Source: JAGAJR01 sp048463395 (lineage in GTDB: Bacteria > Pseudomonadota > Alphaproteobacteria > RF32 > CAG-239). Taken from it: 50,508 nucleotides of DNA. The translations under genes were made by a program, and so were the position numbers. The notes below the pieces were generated by a model. The model made no database searches. It saw only the letters and a list, made by a program, of their open reading frames with translations, and had not been told where the DNA came from. Below, in pieces: positions 7,733 through 15,456 of the stretch. The DNA is taken from the NCBI GenBank assembly GCA_048463395.1, contig DBFWPL010000028.1, forward strand, positions 1-50,508, read 5' to 3'. Positions within the stretch are counted from its first letter, which is position 1; every line of letters starts with the position of its first letter.

Positions 7733-10186
7733 ATGAAAGTATTACCTATGGTTGCTTATGAAAATGAACCTTTTGACTATAAAATTGGTTTAGAAAACTT
7801 CCAAAAGCTTATAGAAGAAGCAGAAAAATCAAAGTGGAAATGGACAGAACAAGACACACGGTTTCAATTAATAAATGATTTCTTGATTCATTGTTTAGGC
7901 TGGAAGAAAGACGAAATTAAAACAGAAAAAGCCCATGAATGTACATTTTCAGATTACGAATTAGGAAATAATCCTAAAAGCTGTGTCGTAGAAGCAAAAA
8001 AAGAAAGTTTAATTTTTAACATCCCTCCTTCTGGAAGGAAAAAACACATATGTTCATTAAAAGCTATAATCTCTTCATGCCCAATTGCTAAAAGTGCGAT
8101 TGAACAGGTATTTCAATATTGTACAAATAGAGGAATTGAAATTGCTGTTGTGATGAACGGATATCAACTAATCGCTTTCATTGCGTCTAGAAGAGACGGA
8201 ATTCCTCCTTTGGATGGAGATGCTTTTATAATACGTAATAAAGAACATATGTTAGAAGATTTTAATCATGTATGGGAGTATTTATCAAGTTACGGTGTAA
8301 AAGAACGTTTGATTTATGACTATTTAACGTCTACTGAAAAGAGTTTTTTACCTCAAAAAATTTCAACATTAGCGAGCAAATATTCTGAATTCAGATATAA
8401 AAATGAAAATCATAAAGATTTAGAAATTCTTTCCCAACTTTTAATTCATGATATTATTACCTCAAAAGAAGTTGAGCAAGATTATTACAATAGCTGTTAT
8501 TGCCAAAGCGATGCTTTATCACAAGATGCATGTATTAGTAAAAAAATACTAGAATCTAGATATGCAGGATTATTTCCACCTAGCGAATTAAATATTACGG
8601 TTAATAAGTTAGTCAAAGATAGAAAGCAAGTTATTTCACAGGAAATTATGGCAGAGTCAGTTTCTAAACGACCTATTGTTGTTATTGGAGATGTTGGTGT
8701 TGGTAAAACCAGTTTTTTAAGAGGATTACCCTACTTACAAGCCAAAGAAGAATTTAAGAAATCAATTTATTTATATATTGATTTAGGGACAAGTGGGACA
8801 CTTACAGATAATTTATGGTTGTTTATTTTAAAACAAGTTGAAGAGCAACTTCTAAATGATTATGAAGTTGATATTTACAATAATAATTTTATAAAAAGTG
8901 TGTTTTATAAAGAAATAGAACGATTTAAATCTGGACTATATGGAAAATATTATGAAACCAATAGAGATTTATATGATACAAAACTAATAGAAGAGCTTGA
9001 AAAACTTACATCAGATAAAGCTGAATATTTGAAACGTGCAATTAATCATTTAGCAAAAGGACAAAAAAAACAAATTATTATAACTATTGATAATGCAGAC
9101 CAACGAGATATTAAAACACAAGATGCTGCTTTTTTAATTGCTCAGGAATTAGCCGCACAATGGATTTCCTTGGTTTTCATAGCCCTTCGCCCAGAAACAT
9201 TTTATTCTTCGTCTAGACGTGGCGGTGCATTATCTGGATATTCGCCACGTGTTTTTACGATTTCTCCGCCCCAGTTAGATGTTGTTATTCAGAAAAGATT
9301 AAGTTTTGCTTTACAAGTTGCAAAGGGGGAAATTAAGGCAGCAAAGCTTTCAACAACCTCATTAAATTTAGGAAATATTGTTGTTTTTATGGAAGCGATT
9401 AAATATGCAATAGTTAACAACAAAGAAATTAGAGAAATGCTGGCGAGTATTACAGGAGGAAATGTTCGTCTAGCAATTGATTTTATCGCTAAATTTATGA
9501 GTAATGCAAATGTTAATAGCGATAAGATTATTCAGAAATTTGGATTAAGTGGTAGCTACTTAATTCCTATGCATGAATTCACAAAAGCTGCTGTTCTTGG
9601 AGATTATTCTTATTTCCATGAAGAAACCTCATTAGCAATGAACTTATTCGATATAACATCCCCTGATGAAAAAGAACACTTTCTCTGCTCAATGATTGTT
9701 TCTTTTTTGAACAGTCAACACACTCGTAAAGATAAAGATAGTTTTGTCACATACACAGCCATCATGTCAGAAATGCAATCTTTTGGTTTTGTTCCTAAGC
9801 AAATTGATAATGCATTAATGAGATTAACAAATAAACAACTTATTGAATCTATTGGGCGGGTGAAATTCGAGAGAAAAAATGGTATTTTACAAGGAAACAT
9901 GCCATCTGGTTTCAGAATTACAAGTATAGGAGTTTACCATATTATGAAATGGTTATCAGAATTCTCTTATTTAGATGCTGTGAGTATTGACACACCAATT
10001 TTAAACGAAAACGTTAAGAATGACATTTCTTCTCTCAAAGATTCATTTGATATTAAAGATAGATATAAAAGAGCTATGGCTTTCAGACATTATCTAACCC
10101 CTCTTGGGATGAGGTTAAGATACACTCTACATACTTTGATTGGAAAGAATCTATCAAAACTGGCTCTAATTCTTTTGAAAAAGTAG
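7733..10186 (+). CDS. PD-(D/E)XK-like nuclease domain fused to a P-loop NTPase (candidate defence protein)
   Basis: An 817-aa protein. Residues about 38-195 resemble the N-terminal nuclease domain of type I restriction HsdR: TRFQLINDFLIHCLGW, then DYELGNN (Asp74), VVEAKKE (Glu87, Lys89: the E-x-K pair), a Gln-Tyr element (EQVFQYC, 124-130) and a following NG (142-143). Residues about 310-620 are a P-loop NTPase: Walker A GDVGVGKT at 319-326, Walker B-like IIITIDNAD at 448-456, and an arginine-containing ALRPET at 484-489 in a sensor position. The C-terminal 200 residues look like winged-helix DNA- or protein-binding repeats (YTAIMSEMQSFGFVPKQIDNALMRL). Such a nuclease-NTPase-wHTH order recalls STAND-type or AAA anti-phage proteins. 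No SD precedes the ATG; Met6 is an alternative start. It ends at a perfect 17-bp terminator stem and is monocistronic. Confidence 0.75.
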   Translation: MKVLPMVAYENEPFDYKIGLENFQKLIEEAEKSKWKWTEQDTRFQLINDFLIHCLGWKKDEIKTEKAHECTFSDYELGNNPKSCVVEAKKESLIFNIPPSGRKKHICSLKAIISSCPIAKSAIEQVFQYCTNRGIEIAVVMNGYQLIAFIASRRDGIPPLDGDAFIIRNKEHMLEDFNHVWEYLSSYGVKERLIYDYLTSTEKSFLPQKISTLASKYSEFRYKNENHKDLEILSQLLIHDIITSKEVEQDYYNSCYCQSDALSQDACISKKILESRYAGLFPPSELNITVNKLVKDRKQVISQEIMAESVSKRPIVVIGDVGVGKTSFLRGLPYLQAKEEFKKSIYLYIDLGTSGTLTDNLWLFILKQVEEQLLNDYEVDIYNNNFIKSVFYKEIERFKSGLYGKYYETNRDLYDTKLIEELEKLTSDKAEYLKRAINHLAKGQKKQIIITIDNADQRDIKTQDAAFLIAQELAAQWISLVFIALRPETFYSSSRRGGALSGYSPRVFTISPPQLDVVIQKRLSFALQVAKGEIKAAKLSTTSLNLGNIVVFMEAIKYAIVNNKEIREMLASITGGNVRLAIDFIAKFMSNANVNSDKIIQKFGLSGSYLIPMHEFTKAAVLGDYSYFHEETSLAMNLFDITSPDEKEHFLCSMIVSFLNSQHTRKDKDSFVTYTAIMSEMQSFGFVPKQIDNALMRLTNKQLIESIGRVKFERKNGILQGNMPSGFRITSIGVYHIMKWLSEFSYLDAVSIDTPILNENVKNDISSLKDSFDIKDRYKRAMAFRHYLTPLGMRLRYTLHTLIGKNLSKLALILLKK

Positions 10187-10244
10187 AGAAATTTATTACA
10201 CAAAAAACAGAGGAATAAAAACTTATTATATTTGTTATGATTCT

Positions 10245-10288
10245 AAACTATTAAATACTCCATGATAAGGAGTATTTAATAGTTTTTG
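10245..10288 (+). terminator. Rho-independent terminator with a 17-bp perfect stem
   Basis: AAACTATTAAATACTCC (10245-10261) pairs perfectly with 10269-10285 across a 7-nt loop and is followed by TT. Confidence 0.88.
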
Positions 10289-10357
10289 TAGAATATGTAA
10301 CAATAAAGCGTACCTTATTGTCCCCATAAGAAAGGCTTATAAAAAAGTAACATTAAG

Positions 10358-10413
10358 GTAATATTAGTATTGACTTTTAAAAAGTATAGTGTATATTAAG
10401 ACCATAATATTAC
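10358..10413 (+). promoter_or_regulatory. Promoter of the first serine recombinase, bracketed by an inverted repeat
   Basis: TTGACT (10370-10375), 16 bases, TATATT (10392-10397) is a good sigma-70 promoter. GTAATATTA (10358-10366) and TAATATTAC (10405-10413) are perfect 9-bp inverted repeats on either side. They could be an autoregulatory operator or recombinase binding site. Confidence 0.6.
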
Positions 10414-10429
10414 TTTTAGGGGTAGCAAA

Positions 10430-11002
10430 ATGAAATTCTTATACGCTCGTGTTTCTTCAAATGACGGTTCGCAGAAAATTGACAGACAAACAACAGAAAT
10501 TGAAAAGTATGATGAAGTATTTGAAGATTATGCTTCTGGTGGTTCAACCAATCGCCCTAAATTACAAGAAATGCTAAAATGGGTTAGAAAAGGAGATATT
10601 GTGGAAGTTCACAGCATTGACCGCTTGGCTCGCAATATAAATGATTTGTTGCAAATCGTTAAGACCATTACAGAAGAACGCCACGCCGAAATATATTTTA
10701 TTAAAGAAAATTTGAGATTTACAGATGATACAAGTAATCCATTTAATAAATTAACATTACAAATCATTGGCTCAATCGCAGAGTTTGAACGAAATATGAT
10801 TAAGATGAGACAGAAAGAAGGGATTTTAATTGCAAAGCAAAAAGGTGTTTACTCAAAAGAACGCTGCAAAAAATTATCATTATCAAAAATTGAGGAATTG
10901 AAAAAAGATATTGCTGATAAAGTTAAAATCTCTGATATTTGTAAAAAATATGGAATTACCAAACCGACATTTTACAGATATAAAGAAAATTATAATTTAT
11001 AA
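10430..11002 (+). CDS. Serine recombinase (resolvase/invertase family)
   Basis: A 190-aa protein. The catalytic N-terminus FLYARVSSNDG places the nucleophile at Ser9 or Ser10. The family signature HSIDRLARNINDLLQIV follows, then GSIAEFERNMIKMRQKEG at the start of helix E, and a C-terminal helix-turn-helix (VKISDICKKYGITKPTFYRYKEN). Length and order fit the small resolvase/invertase group. It acts on DNA by double-strand cleavage and rotation. AGGGG upstream of the ATG (ttttaggggtagcaaa) is a suitable RBS. It is tail-to-tail with a second serine recombinase, sharing a bidirectional terminator. It may resolve dimers or invert cargo within the element. Confidence 0.93.
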   Translation: MKFLYARVSSNDGSQKIDRQTTEIEKYDEVFEDYASGGSTNRPKLQEMLKWVRKGDIVEVHSIDRLARNINDLLQIVKTITEERHAEIYFIKENLRFTDDTSNPFNKLTLQIIGSIAEFERNMIKMRQKEGILIAKQKGVYSKERCKKLSLSKIEELKKDIADKVKISDICKKYGITKPTFYRYKENYNL

Positions 11003-11033
11003 AAAAGGCGGATTTTATACCGCCTTTTCTTTT
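11003..11033. terminator. Bidirectional terminator between two recombinases
   Basis: An AAAAGGCGG (11003-11011) / CCGCCTTTT (11020-11028) stem with A-run and T-run flanks. The stop codon of the minus-strand recombinase lies inside the loop. Confidence 0.85.
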
Positions 11034-11611
11034 AAATATTTGTATAATGTTGTATAATCAACATTTAACATTTTAGCAATCTTAACCTTTTTAATATTTT
11101 GGGATAACAATTTTTTTATTAAATCATCCTTGCCCGATAATTTTGTTGTTTTATTTTTACTGCCTCGGACCCTACCAATATGCTTCCCCTGGGCTTTTAA
11201 TTTATCTAATGAATTTTTTGTACGCTGGGAGATAAGGTTTCTCTCAATTTCTGCCGATAGCCCAAATGCAAAAGCCAAAACTTTGCTCTGAATATCTGAC
11301 CCCAATCGGTAATTATCTTTTATTGTCCATACCTGACAACCGATATTCATACAATGATGCAAAATACTCATTACCTGTAAAAGATTTCGTCCTAATCGTG
11401 ATAACTCTGAAGCAATCAAAATATCATCTGGTTTTAATTTCTTTAATAATTTGCCCAGTTTCCGTTCTTCAAGGCTTTTTCTTGATGAAATTGTTTCTTC
11501 AATCCATTTATCAATATGTATATTGTTTGCTGTTGCAAAATTTTCTATTTCAAAGTGCTGATTTTCATTATTTTGTTTTTCTGTACTGGTGCGAATATAA
11601 CCGTAAATCAT
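11015..11611 (-). CDS. Serine recombinase, Mpi-like DNA invertase
   Basis: A 198-aa protein from the ATG at 11611, which has AAAGGA six to seven bases upstream; an upstream in-frame Met at 11638 is less likely. MIYGYIRTSTEKQ holds the nucleophile Ser9. SELSRLGRNLLQVMSIL, then VWTIKDNYRLGSDIQSK and VLAFAFGLSAEIERNLISQ are strikingly like the Bacteroides fragilis master invertase Mpi as I remember it. A C-terminal HTH (NIKKVKIAKMLNVDYTTLYKYL) follows. Mpi inverts many promoters; whether this enzyme inverts anything here is untested. It is divergent from the outer-membrane protein gene. Confidence 0.92.
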   Translation of the reverse strand: MIYGYIRTSTEKQNNENQHFEIENFATANNIHIDKWIEETISSRKSLEERKLGKLLKKLKPDDILIASELSRLGRNLLQVMSILHHCMNIGCQVWTIKDNYRLGSDIQSKVLAFAFGLSAEIERNLISQRTKNSLDKLKAQGKHIGRVRGSKNKTTKLSGKDDLIKKLLSQNIKKVKIAKMLNVDYTTLYKYLKEKAV

Positions 11612-11702
11612 CTTCAATCCTTTTAATATATTTATCAAAAGAATAAAGTTAATTTAATTCTAAATCATTGAAAATAAAGGAACATTTGATTTCAATATAC
11701 AT

Positions 11703-11859
11703 TCAAAATGTTAAGAGTCAATTAAATTTATTTCGTTGTTATTCATTTTCCTTGAAAACCTTGGATTGCAACACATTGAGTCAATAAAACAATACAAATA
11801 ACAAAAAATTGGATTCTGCTGTTCGGTTTTTGACAATGTTTTAAGGCTGGACATTTTGA
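11703..11859. promoter_or_regulatory. Leader of the outer-membrane protein gene with inverted repeats
   Basis: TTGACA at 11830-11835 is a likely -35 element; the -10 is unclear (ATATAT region about 11859-11864). TCAAAATGT (11703-11711) and ACATTTTGA (11851-11859) are 9-bp inverted repeats about 150 bases apart and enclose the -35 box. A second imperfect palindrome lies at 11683-11712. The geometry resembles an invertible promoter, but 9 bp is short in AT-rich DNA. Confidence 0.3.
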
Positions 11860-11891
11860 TATATGTTAAACTTTTATAAAAGGAAATGCTT

Positions 11892-12512
11892 ATGAATAAA
11901 ATGTTATTATTGGCAGGTGTTGCCGCTGTTTTAGTTGCTTCTAATGCTAATGCCGCTGAATTAAACCAATATGTATCTGGTAAATTGACCTATTCTGATG
12001 CTTCTCACGATGTTAAATGGGATAACGAAGATGGCGAAACTGGAAAACAAAAATTCAGTGATAATGTTTGGGGTGGTAGTTTTGCTTATGGTGTTAAAAC
12101 TGGTGCAGTTAGAACTGAACTTGAATTGAACATCAAACAGGATGCAGAAAAAAAAGTTTCCGATGAATTTGGAACAACAAAAGCAAAAATGGAAAATAAT
12201 TCTATTATGCTGAATGCTTATTATGATATTGATACTGGTACAAAATTGACTCCTTATGTTGGGGCTGGTATCGGTATGGCTCGCCTGAAGGGTTCTATTA
12301 AAGGCGATGATGCCAATGCAAGCAAAAGCAAAACAACGTTTGCTTGGCAGGTTGGGGCTGGCGTTTCTTACGCTATGACTAACAATCTCTCTTTGGATGC
12401 AGGTTATAGATATACCGATGCTGATGAAGTTAATGTTAAAAACAATGGTTGCAACAATAAGTTTGAAGCAAAATCTCACGAGTTCCTGCTCGGTGCAAGA
12501 TATAGTTTCTAA
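11892..12512 (+). CDS. Outer-membrane beta-barrel protein (porin-like/OmpA-barrel type)
   Basis: A 206-aa protein. The signal peptide MNKMLLLAGVAAVLVASNANAAE is cleaved after ANA or NAA. Alternating hydrophobic strands follow (FAYGVKTGAVRTELELNI, SIMLNAYYDID, LTPYVGAGIGMARLKGS, FAWQVGAGVSYAMTNNLSLDAGYRYT) and the chain ends in the classic C-terminal aromatic strand EFLLGARYSF. This is a small eight-stranded barrel of the OMP_b-brl type. AAGGA sits eight bases before the ATG at 11892; the ATG at 11886 is too close to it. It is a cargo gene on the element, so it may alter the host surface (phage receptor masking, adhesion); this is inference. Terminator follows. Confidence 0.9.
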   Translation: MNKMLLLAGVAAVLVASNANAAELNQYVSGKLTYSDASHDVKWDNEDGETGKQKFSDNVWGGSFAYGVKTGAVRTELELNIKQDAEKKVSDEFGTTKAKMENNSIMLNAYYDIDTGTKLTPYVGAGIGMARLKGSIKGDDANASKSKTTFAWQVGAGVSYAMTNNLSLDAGYRYTDADEVNVKNNGCNNKFEAKSHEFLLGARYSF

Positions 12513-12550
12513 TCTTATCTAAAGCAAGTAATAGTTTTTTTCATATAGGT

Positions 12551-12584
12551 AAAGACAGTACAGAAATGTGCTGCCTTTCCTTTT
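12551..12584. terminator. Terminator after the outer-membrane protein gene
   Basis: A 12-bp imperfect stem AAAGACAGTACA / TGTGCTGCCTTT with a GAAA loop, followed by TCCTTTT; it may also serve the converging minus-strand gene. Confidence 0.7.
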
Positions 12585-12768
12585 AAATCTCCGTAATTTT
12601 ATATTCACCATTGTAGAACTTAACCACGGCATAATTATATCTATTTATAGCCTGAAATACCGCAACCCAACAATAACCGTTATCAAAAACAGTTTTTCCA
12701 TCTCTTGGAATATAATTAAATTTTAGATTATACATCATCAACTGATTATAGGCTTGCTGTATTCTCAT
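12583..12768 (-). CDS. Small protein of unknown function
   Basis: A 61-aa protein from the ATG at 12768 (MRIQQAYNQLMMYN, ending VVKFYNGEYKITEI). A GGTAGGG stretch just upstream, overlapping the stop of the preceding gene, is a plausible RBS. The product is aromatic-rich (YNYAVVKFYNGEYK) and looks like a compact beta domain. It is the last gene of a three-gene minus-strand unit headed by the HUH-type Rep-like protein and probably helps in maintenance or replication of the element. I do not recognise it. Confidence 0.55.
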   Translation of the reverse strand: MRIQQAYNQLMMYNLKFNYIPRDGKTVFDNGYCWVAVFQAINRYNYAVVKFYNGEYKITEI

Positions 12769-12776
12769 TTTAAGCC

Positions 12777-13262
12777 CTACCAATAGCGAATCAAGCGTTT
12801 TGTGATAAGTTGTTGCCCTTCAGCAATAATATTATCTAAATGGCGATTTATAGCCCCTTTATCCTCATAATCATCATATTGTTGGCGAATATCCATCAAT
12901 TTTTTAACCAAGCAACTAATAGAATCAACCGATGGATGGCGATTTTCTGTTAAAAGCATTGATAGATAATGTTTTGTGCGTTTTAAGTAATCATTAGAAA
13001 ATTGATATTGTGATTTTATCAATCCTAATTTTTGCAAAAGCATACAGGATTTTTTCATAAACCTTACATCTTCCTGTATTTGTTCCATTTCATATTTTTC
13101 TGTTCGGGATTTTCTTAATTCGTTATTGTTATCTGCTTTTTGTTTCTTTTTTACACTTTTAACATCTGCCGATGCTGAATTTTGTATTTCATCGTCCAAT
13201 TGCTTATTTTTATTAACTAATGATTTAATCTTATCTTTTACAAATTTTATTTGATAATTCAT
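12777..13262 (-). CDS. Coiled-coil protein of unknown function
   Basis: A 161-aa protein from the ATG at 13262 (MNYQIKFVKDKIKSLVNKNK), preceded by AAAGGT; the upstream in-frame Met at 13295 lacks an RBS. It is lysine-rich and almost wholly helical, with heptad-like repeats (KDKIKSLVNKNKQLDDEIQ; YEMEQIQEDVRFMKKSCMLLQKLG). No catalytic motif. Placed between the Rep-like gene and a 61-aa gene in one transcript, it could be a replication or partition accessory protein, as found on small plasmids; that is inference from position only. Confidence 0.6.
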   Translation of the reverse strand: MNYQIKFVKDKIKSLVNKNKQLDDEIQNSASADVKSVKKKQKADNNNELRKSRTEKYEMEQIQEDVRFMKKSCMLLQKLGLIKSQYQFSNDYLKRTKHYLSMLLTENRHPSVDSISCLVKKLMDIRQQYDDYEDKGAINRHLDNIIAEGQQLITKRLIRYW

Positions 13263-13312
13263 ATTTTTACCTTTGGTTACATAGGTATTTATCAATTAAA
13301 TTTTGTAATTAT

Positions 13313-13702
13313 TTAGTATAAATCGTTTTGAGTTAAGATTGGCTTATCTTCTTTCAAACAATACGAATATACTTTCTCTAAATCCTTTTTTGTATTTTTA
13401 ATAACCTGTAAATCAGTTGTTAATGATGGGTATAATCTTGATAGATTGTCCTTCATAAAAACATAAAATCCGTTTATGTATTTTAATGAAATATCTATTA
13501 TTATATGTAAATGTGGTTGGATGAAATCTCTAAAACCTTCTTCTTGAAAAATTCCTATTTTATATTGTTTATCTTTATGTTTATAGTATCTTGGACCTAA
13601 TGTTTTTCTATAATATTTCTGCAATATAAATCTAAAATCTTTAATTAACTTATTCCTCGATAGGTTTTCAATATGTGGGTTTAGTGTTATAAATATATTC
13701 AT
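13313..13702 (-). CDS. Small HUH-superfamily Rep-like endonuclease
   Basis: A 129-aa protein with the three rolling-circle replication motifs in order: motif I FITLNP (4-9), motif II QPHLHIIID (62-70, the His64-x-His66 metal pair), and motif III VYSYCLKED (111-119, candidate nucleophile Tyr112 or Tyr114 with Lys117). In this superfamily the enzyme nicks one strand at an origin and stays linked to the 5' end through Tyr. At 129 aa it is short, so it may be a minimal initiator or a mobilisation nuclease. AGAGGA six bases before the ATG supports the start. Nested inverted repeats lie 85-125 bases upstream and are an obvious candidate nick site. Implies the excised circle can replicate or be mobilised. 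Confidence 0.72.
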   Translation of the reverse strand: MNIFITLNPHIENLSRNKLIKDFRFILQKYYRKTLGPRYYKHKDKQYKIGIFQEEGFRDFIQPHLHIIIDISLKYINGFYVFMKDNLSRLYPSLTTDLQVIKNTKKDLEKVYSYCLKEDKPILTQNDLY

Positions 13703-13786
13703 AATAAATCCTCTTAAATAATAAATTTTTATAGCGGTGGGAGAATCACTACACCATCACTATTATTTTTTATCTGCACAGATTTT

Positions 13787-13827
13787 GGAATATCTGCTGA
13801 TGATGGATATTCCGAACACCATCAGCA
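13787..13827. promoter_or_regulatory. Nested, mutually exclusive hairpins: candidate origin (dso/nick site) or operator
   Basis: GGAATATC (13787-13794) pairs with GATATTCC (13806-13813). The loop between them begins TGCTGATG (13795-13802), which itself pairs with CATCAGCA (13820-13827). Both stems are perfect 8-mers but cannot form together. They lie just upstream of the HUH-type gene, where rolling-circle origins or Rep operators are often found. Confidence 0.5.
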
Positions 13828-13898
13828 ACAAAAATATAATAACACAACTGCGTTCTTATATTCAAAATTATTTATGCTTTTTTGATTAAAAATTGTAA

Positions 13899-15287
13899 TT
13901 ATTTGAAATTATCTTTCACATATTTTTGCCATTTTTTCTTATCTTCATCTGTTTTTATAACTTTATCTGCATACTCCTGTGCTTCTTTTATTATTGAAGA
14001 AAAATCTTTTATAGTCCTTTTTTTCTGTTTTAAAACCATTGGACTATATTCTGGTTTATCAACTCCAAATTCATCTCTAAATTCTTCATTTTGCTGATAA
14101 CCTGATTTAGATGCACCTTGGATAAGCTCTTTTGATTTTTGTGTAGCTAAAACGTGCCCATAATGATTTTCAATTTGCTTCACGGATGTTCCCATATTCT
14201 TTGCTAAATCATAGACTTGAACACCATCCAACAATCGCTGTGTAGCATAATAATGTCGGAGAGAATATGGTGGCCGTGTCTTTCCGCCATCAGTAATATA
14301 TAAATTCAATTCTTTTAATTTATCCGTATACGTTTTACTCCAATTTCTCATACTGCTACCATCATAATTTGCAAAAACCCAATCATTATCTTTGGTATAT
14401 TTAGAAAACATTTTAATATCATTATAAGATGTATAGGCCTCTGGCAAACTTACCACAACTCTATGTCCTGTTTTTGTATCTTCTGGAACTGTTATGTATA
14501 GAATTTTTACGCCGTCTTGGTTATGAATTTGTATATCTTTCCATTTTAATTTATAATATTCGTTTGGTCTAATACCCGTATTAGCAAGAAAAACGACTAA
14601 ATTCCAAATCATTCTTCTTTGATAAGTATCATTTTTTTTAGCAGAATACGACCACCACCATTTTAAGCTTGTTATTAAAGTATTATACTCTACTTTTGTA
14701 AAGGTATCTCTATTTTCAGTTTTAGCTCGGGGTTTGTACGTTATTTGCGGAACGGCTCTGATATAACCTCGGCGATGGGCGTAATCTAACACCTCTTGAA
14801 TTGCTGTCTTTTCCATCTTTAATGATTGTGCTGATGGGTTTTCTGCCACATTACCATTTAATTTCTCTGGATTATCTTTGTAATAATTTTTTCGCCACGG
14901 CCAATAATCCTCTATAACACTCTCGGTAATATCCTCAATTTTATAATCACCAAAATAAGGGAACCAATATAATTTCGCCCGTCCTTGATAAAAATCCTGT
15001 CTATATACTGATTTATCAGCCTTTTTAAACCATTCATCAAAAATTTGTCTGAATGTTTTAGTTTTCAAAGGAAGATTGTTTAATTTTTTGAATTTCAAAT
15101 TATCGTATAAATCTTCAGCAAACTGAACCGCTTCACCTAAATTGGAAGTATCGCAAGATTTTATGGTATAACCTTTAATTCCTTTTATTCTTAATCGGCA
15201 TTGGAAATTTTTAGAATTGGGACGTTTGTATATCAGAATCCGTCCTTCTCTATAAGTATAAGTTTCAGAATAAAAATTACCGTCCAT
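13899..15287 (-). CDS. Tyrosine recombinase / integrase of the rpsI element
   Basis: A 462-aa protein from the ATG at 15287, which has GAGG five to seven bases upstream; the longer ORF to 15410 only translates attachment-site DNA. An N-terminal arm-binding region (FYSETYTYREGRILIYKRP) and a SAM-like core-binding domain (about residues 75-185) precede the catalytic domain. Catalytic residues: Arg240 in NTGIRPNEYYKL, Lys272 in DTKTGH, Arg344-His345 in YSLRHYYAT (the usual first His is Tyr), and nucleophile Tyr376 in ENHYGHV. It catalyses site-specific integration and excision. It sits about 150 bases from attR and reads away from rpsI. The C-terminal extension past residue 385 is lysine-rich. 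Confidence 0.95.
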   Translation of the reverse strand: MDGNFYSETYTYREGRILIYKRPNSKNFQCRLRIKGIKGYTIKSCDTSNLGEAVQFAEDLYDNLKFKKLNNLPLKTKTFRQIFDEWFKKADKSVYRQDFYQGRAKLYWFPYFGDYKIEDITESVIEDYWPWRKNYYKDNPEKLNGNVAENPSAQSLKMEKTAIQEVLDYAHRRGYIRAVPQITYKPRAKTENRDTFTKVEYNTLITSLKWWWSYSAKKNDTYQRRMIWNLVVFLANTGIRPNEYYKLKWKDIQIHNQDGVKILYITVPEDTKTGHRVVVSLPEAYTSYNDIKMFSKYTKDNDWVFANYDGSSMRNWSKTYTDKLKELNLYITDGGKTRPPYSLRHYYATQRLLDGVQVYDLAKNMGTSVKQIENHYGHVLATQKSKELIQGASKSGYQQNEEFRDEFGVDKPEYSPMVLKQKKRTIKDFSSIIKEAQEYADKVIKTDEDKKKWQKYVKDNFK

Positions 15288-15384
15288 TTTGCCCTCAAAA
15301 TTGCTTAAAACTGTGAAGAATTTGTGAAAATGGTAAATTAGTACATTAGGAAAGTCAAGGGTTATGTGAATATTATGTGAAGAC

Positions 15385-15416
15385 GAAAAATGGGTTGCAA
15401 TTTCTCGCAACCCATT
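15385..15416 (-). terminator. rpsI-rplM operon terminator, carried by the element
   Basis: On the minus strand GGGTTGC, an 8-nt loop, GCAACCC, then ATTTTTC. A near-identical hairpin stands at 5366-5387, the presumed original host copy displaced by integration. Confidence 0.8.
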
Positions 15417-15456
15417 GAAAATATTTGATATTTTCTTGATACCAATTAACGTTTGG
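15385..15456. repeat. Right attachment repeat (attR-like), overlapping the end of rpsI
   Basis: Gap-free partner of 5359-5430. The 18-bp core at 15439-15456 spans the rpsI stop codon and its last codons. Arm CCAATTAAC (15442-15450), centre GTTTG (15451-15455); the other arm reads GAGAACTGG (15456-15464), constrained by rpsI coding, and is only partly palindromic. Confidence 0.9.

Larger units (their letters stand above)
5416..15455. mobile_element. Integrative element of about 10.03 kb inserted at the 3' end of rpsI
   Basis: The boundaries are the duplicated 18-bp core covering the rpsI stop codon (5413-5430 and 15439-15456). The tyrosine integrase gene sits next to the right end, reading away from rpsI, as is usual for site-specific islands. 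The element is clearly more AT-rich than flanking housekeeping genes. Contents in order: membrane protein, RhuM-like protein, 817-aa nuclease/NTPase candidate, two serine recombinases, outer-membrane protein, two small unknown proteins, HUH-type Rep-like protein, integrase. No conjugation, capsid or packaging genes are recognisable, so it is a small replicative or mobilisable island, an integrated plasmid, or a satellite. The integrated copy leaves rpsI intact. Confidence 0.88.

Noticed and set aside
11961..12479. 172-codon minus-strand ORF inside the outer-membrane protein gene
   Set aside because: Shadow of the beta-barrel gene, which has a signal peptide, SD and C-terminal barrel strand.
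15288..15410. 41-residue N-terminal extension of the integrase
   Set aside because: It translates the attachment repeat and terminator; a good SD precedes the internal ATG at 15287.
5416..15455. Prophage
   Set aside because: No capsid, terminase, tail or lysis genes are recognisable; integrase and Rep-like genes alone do not make a prophage.
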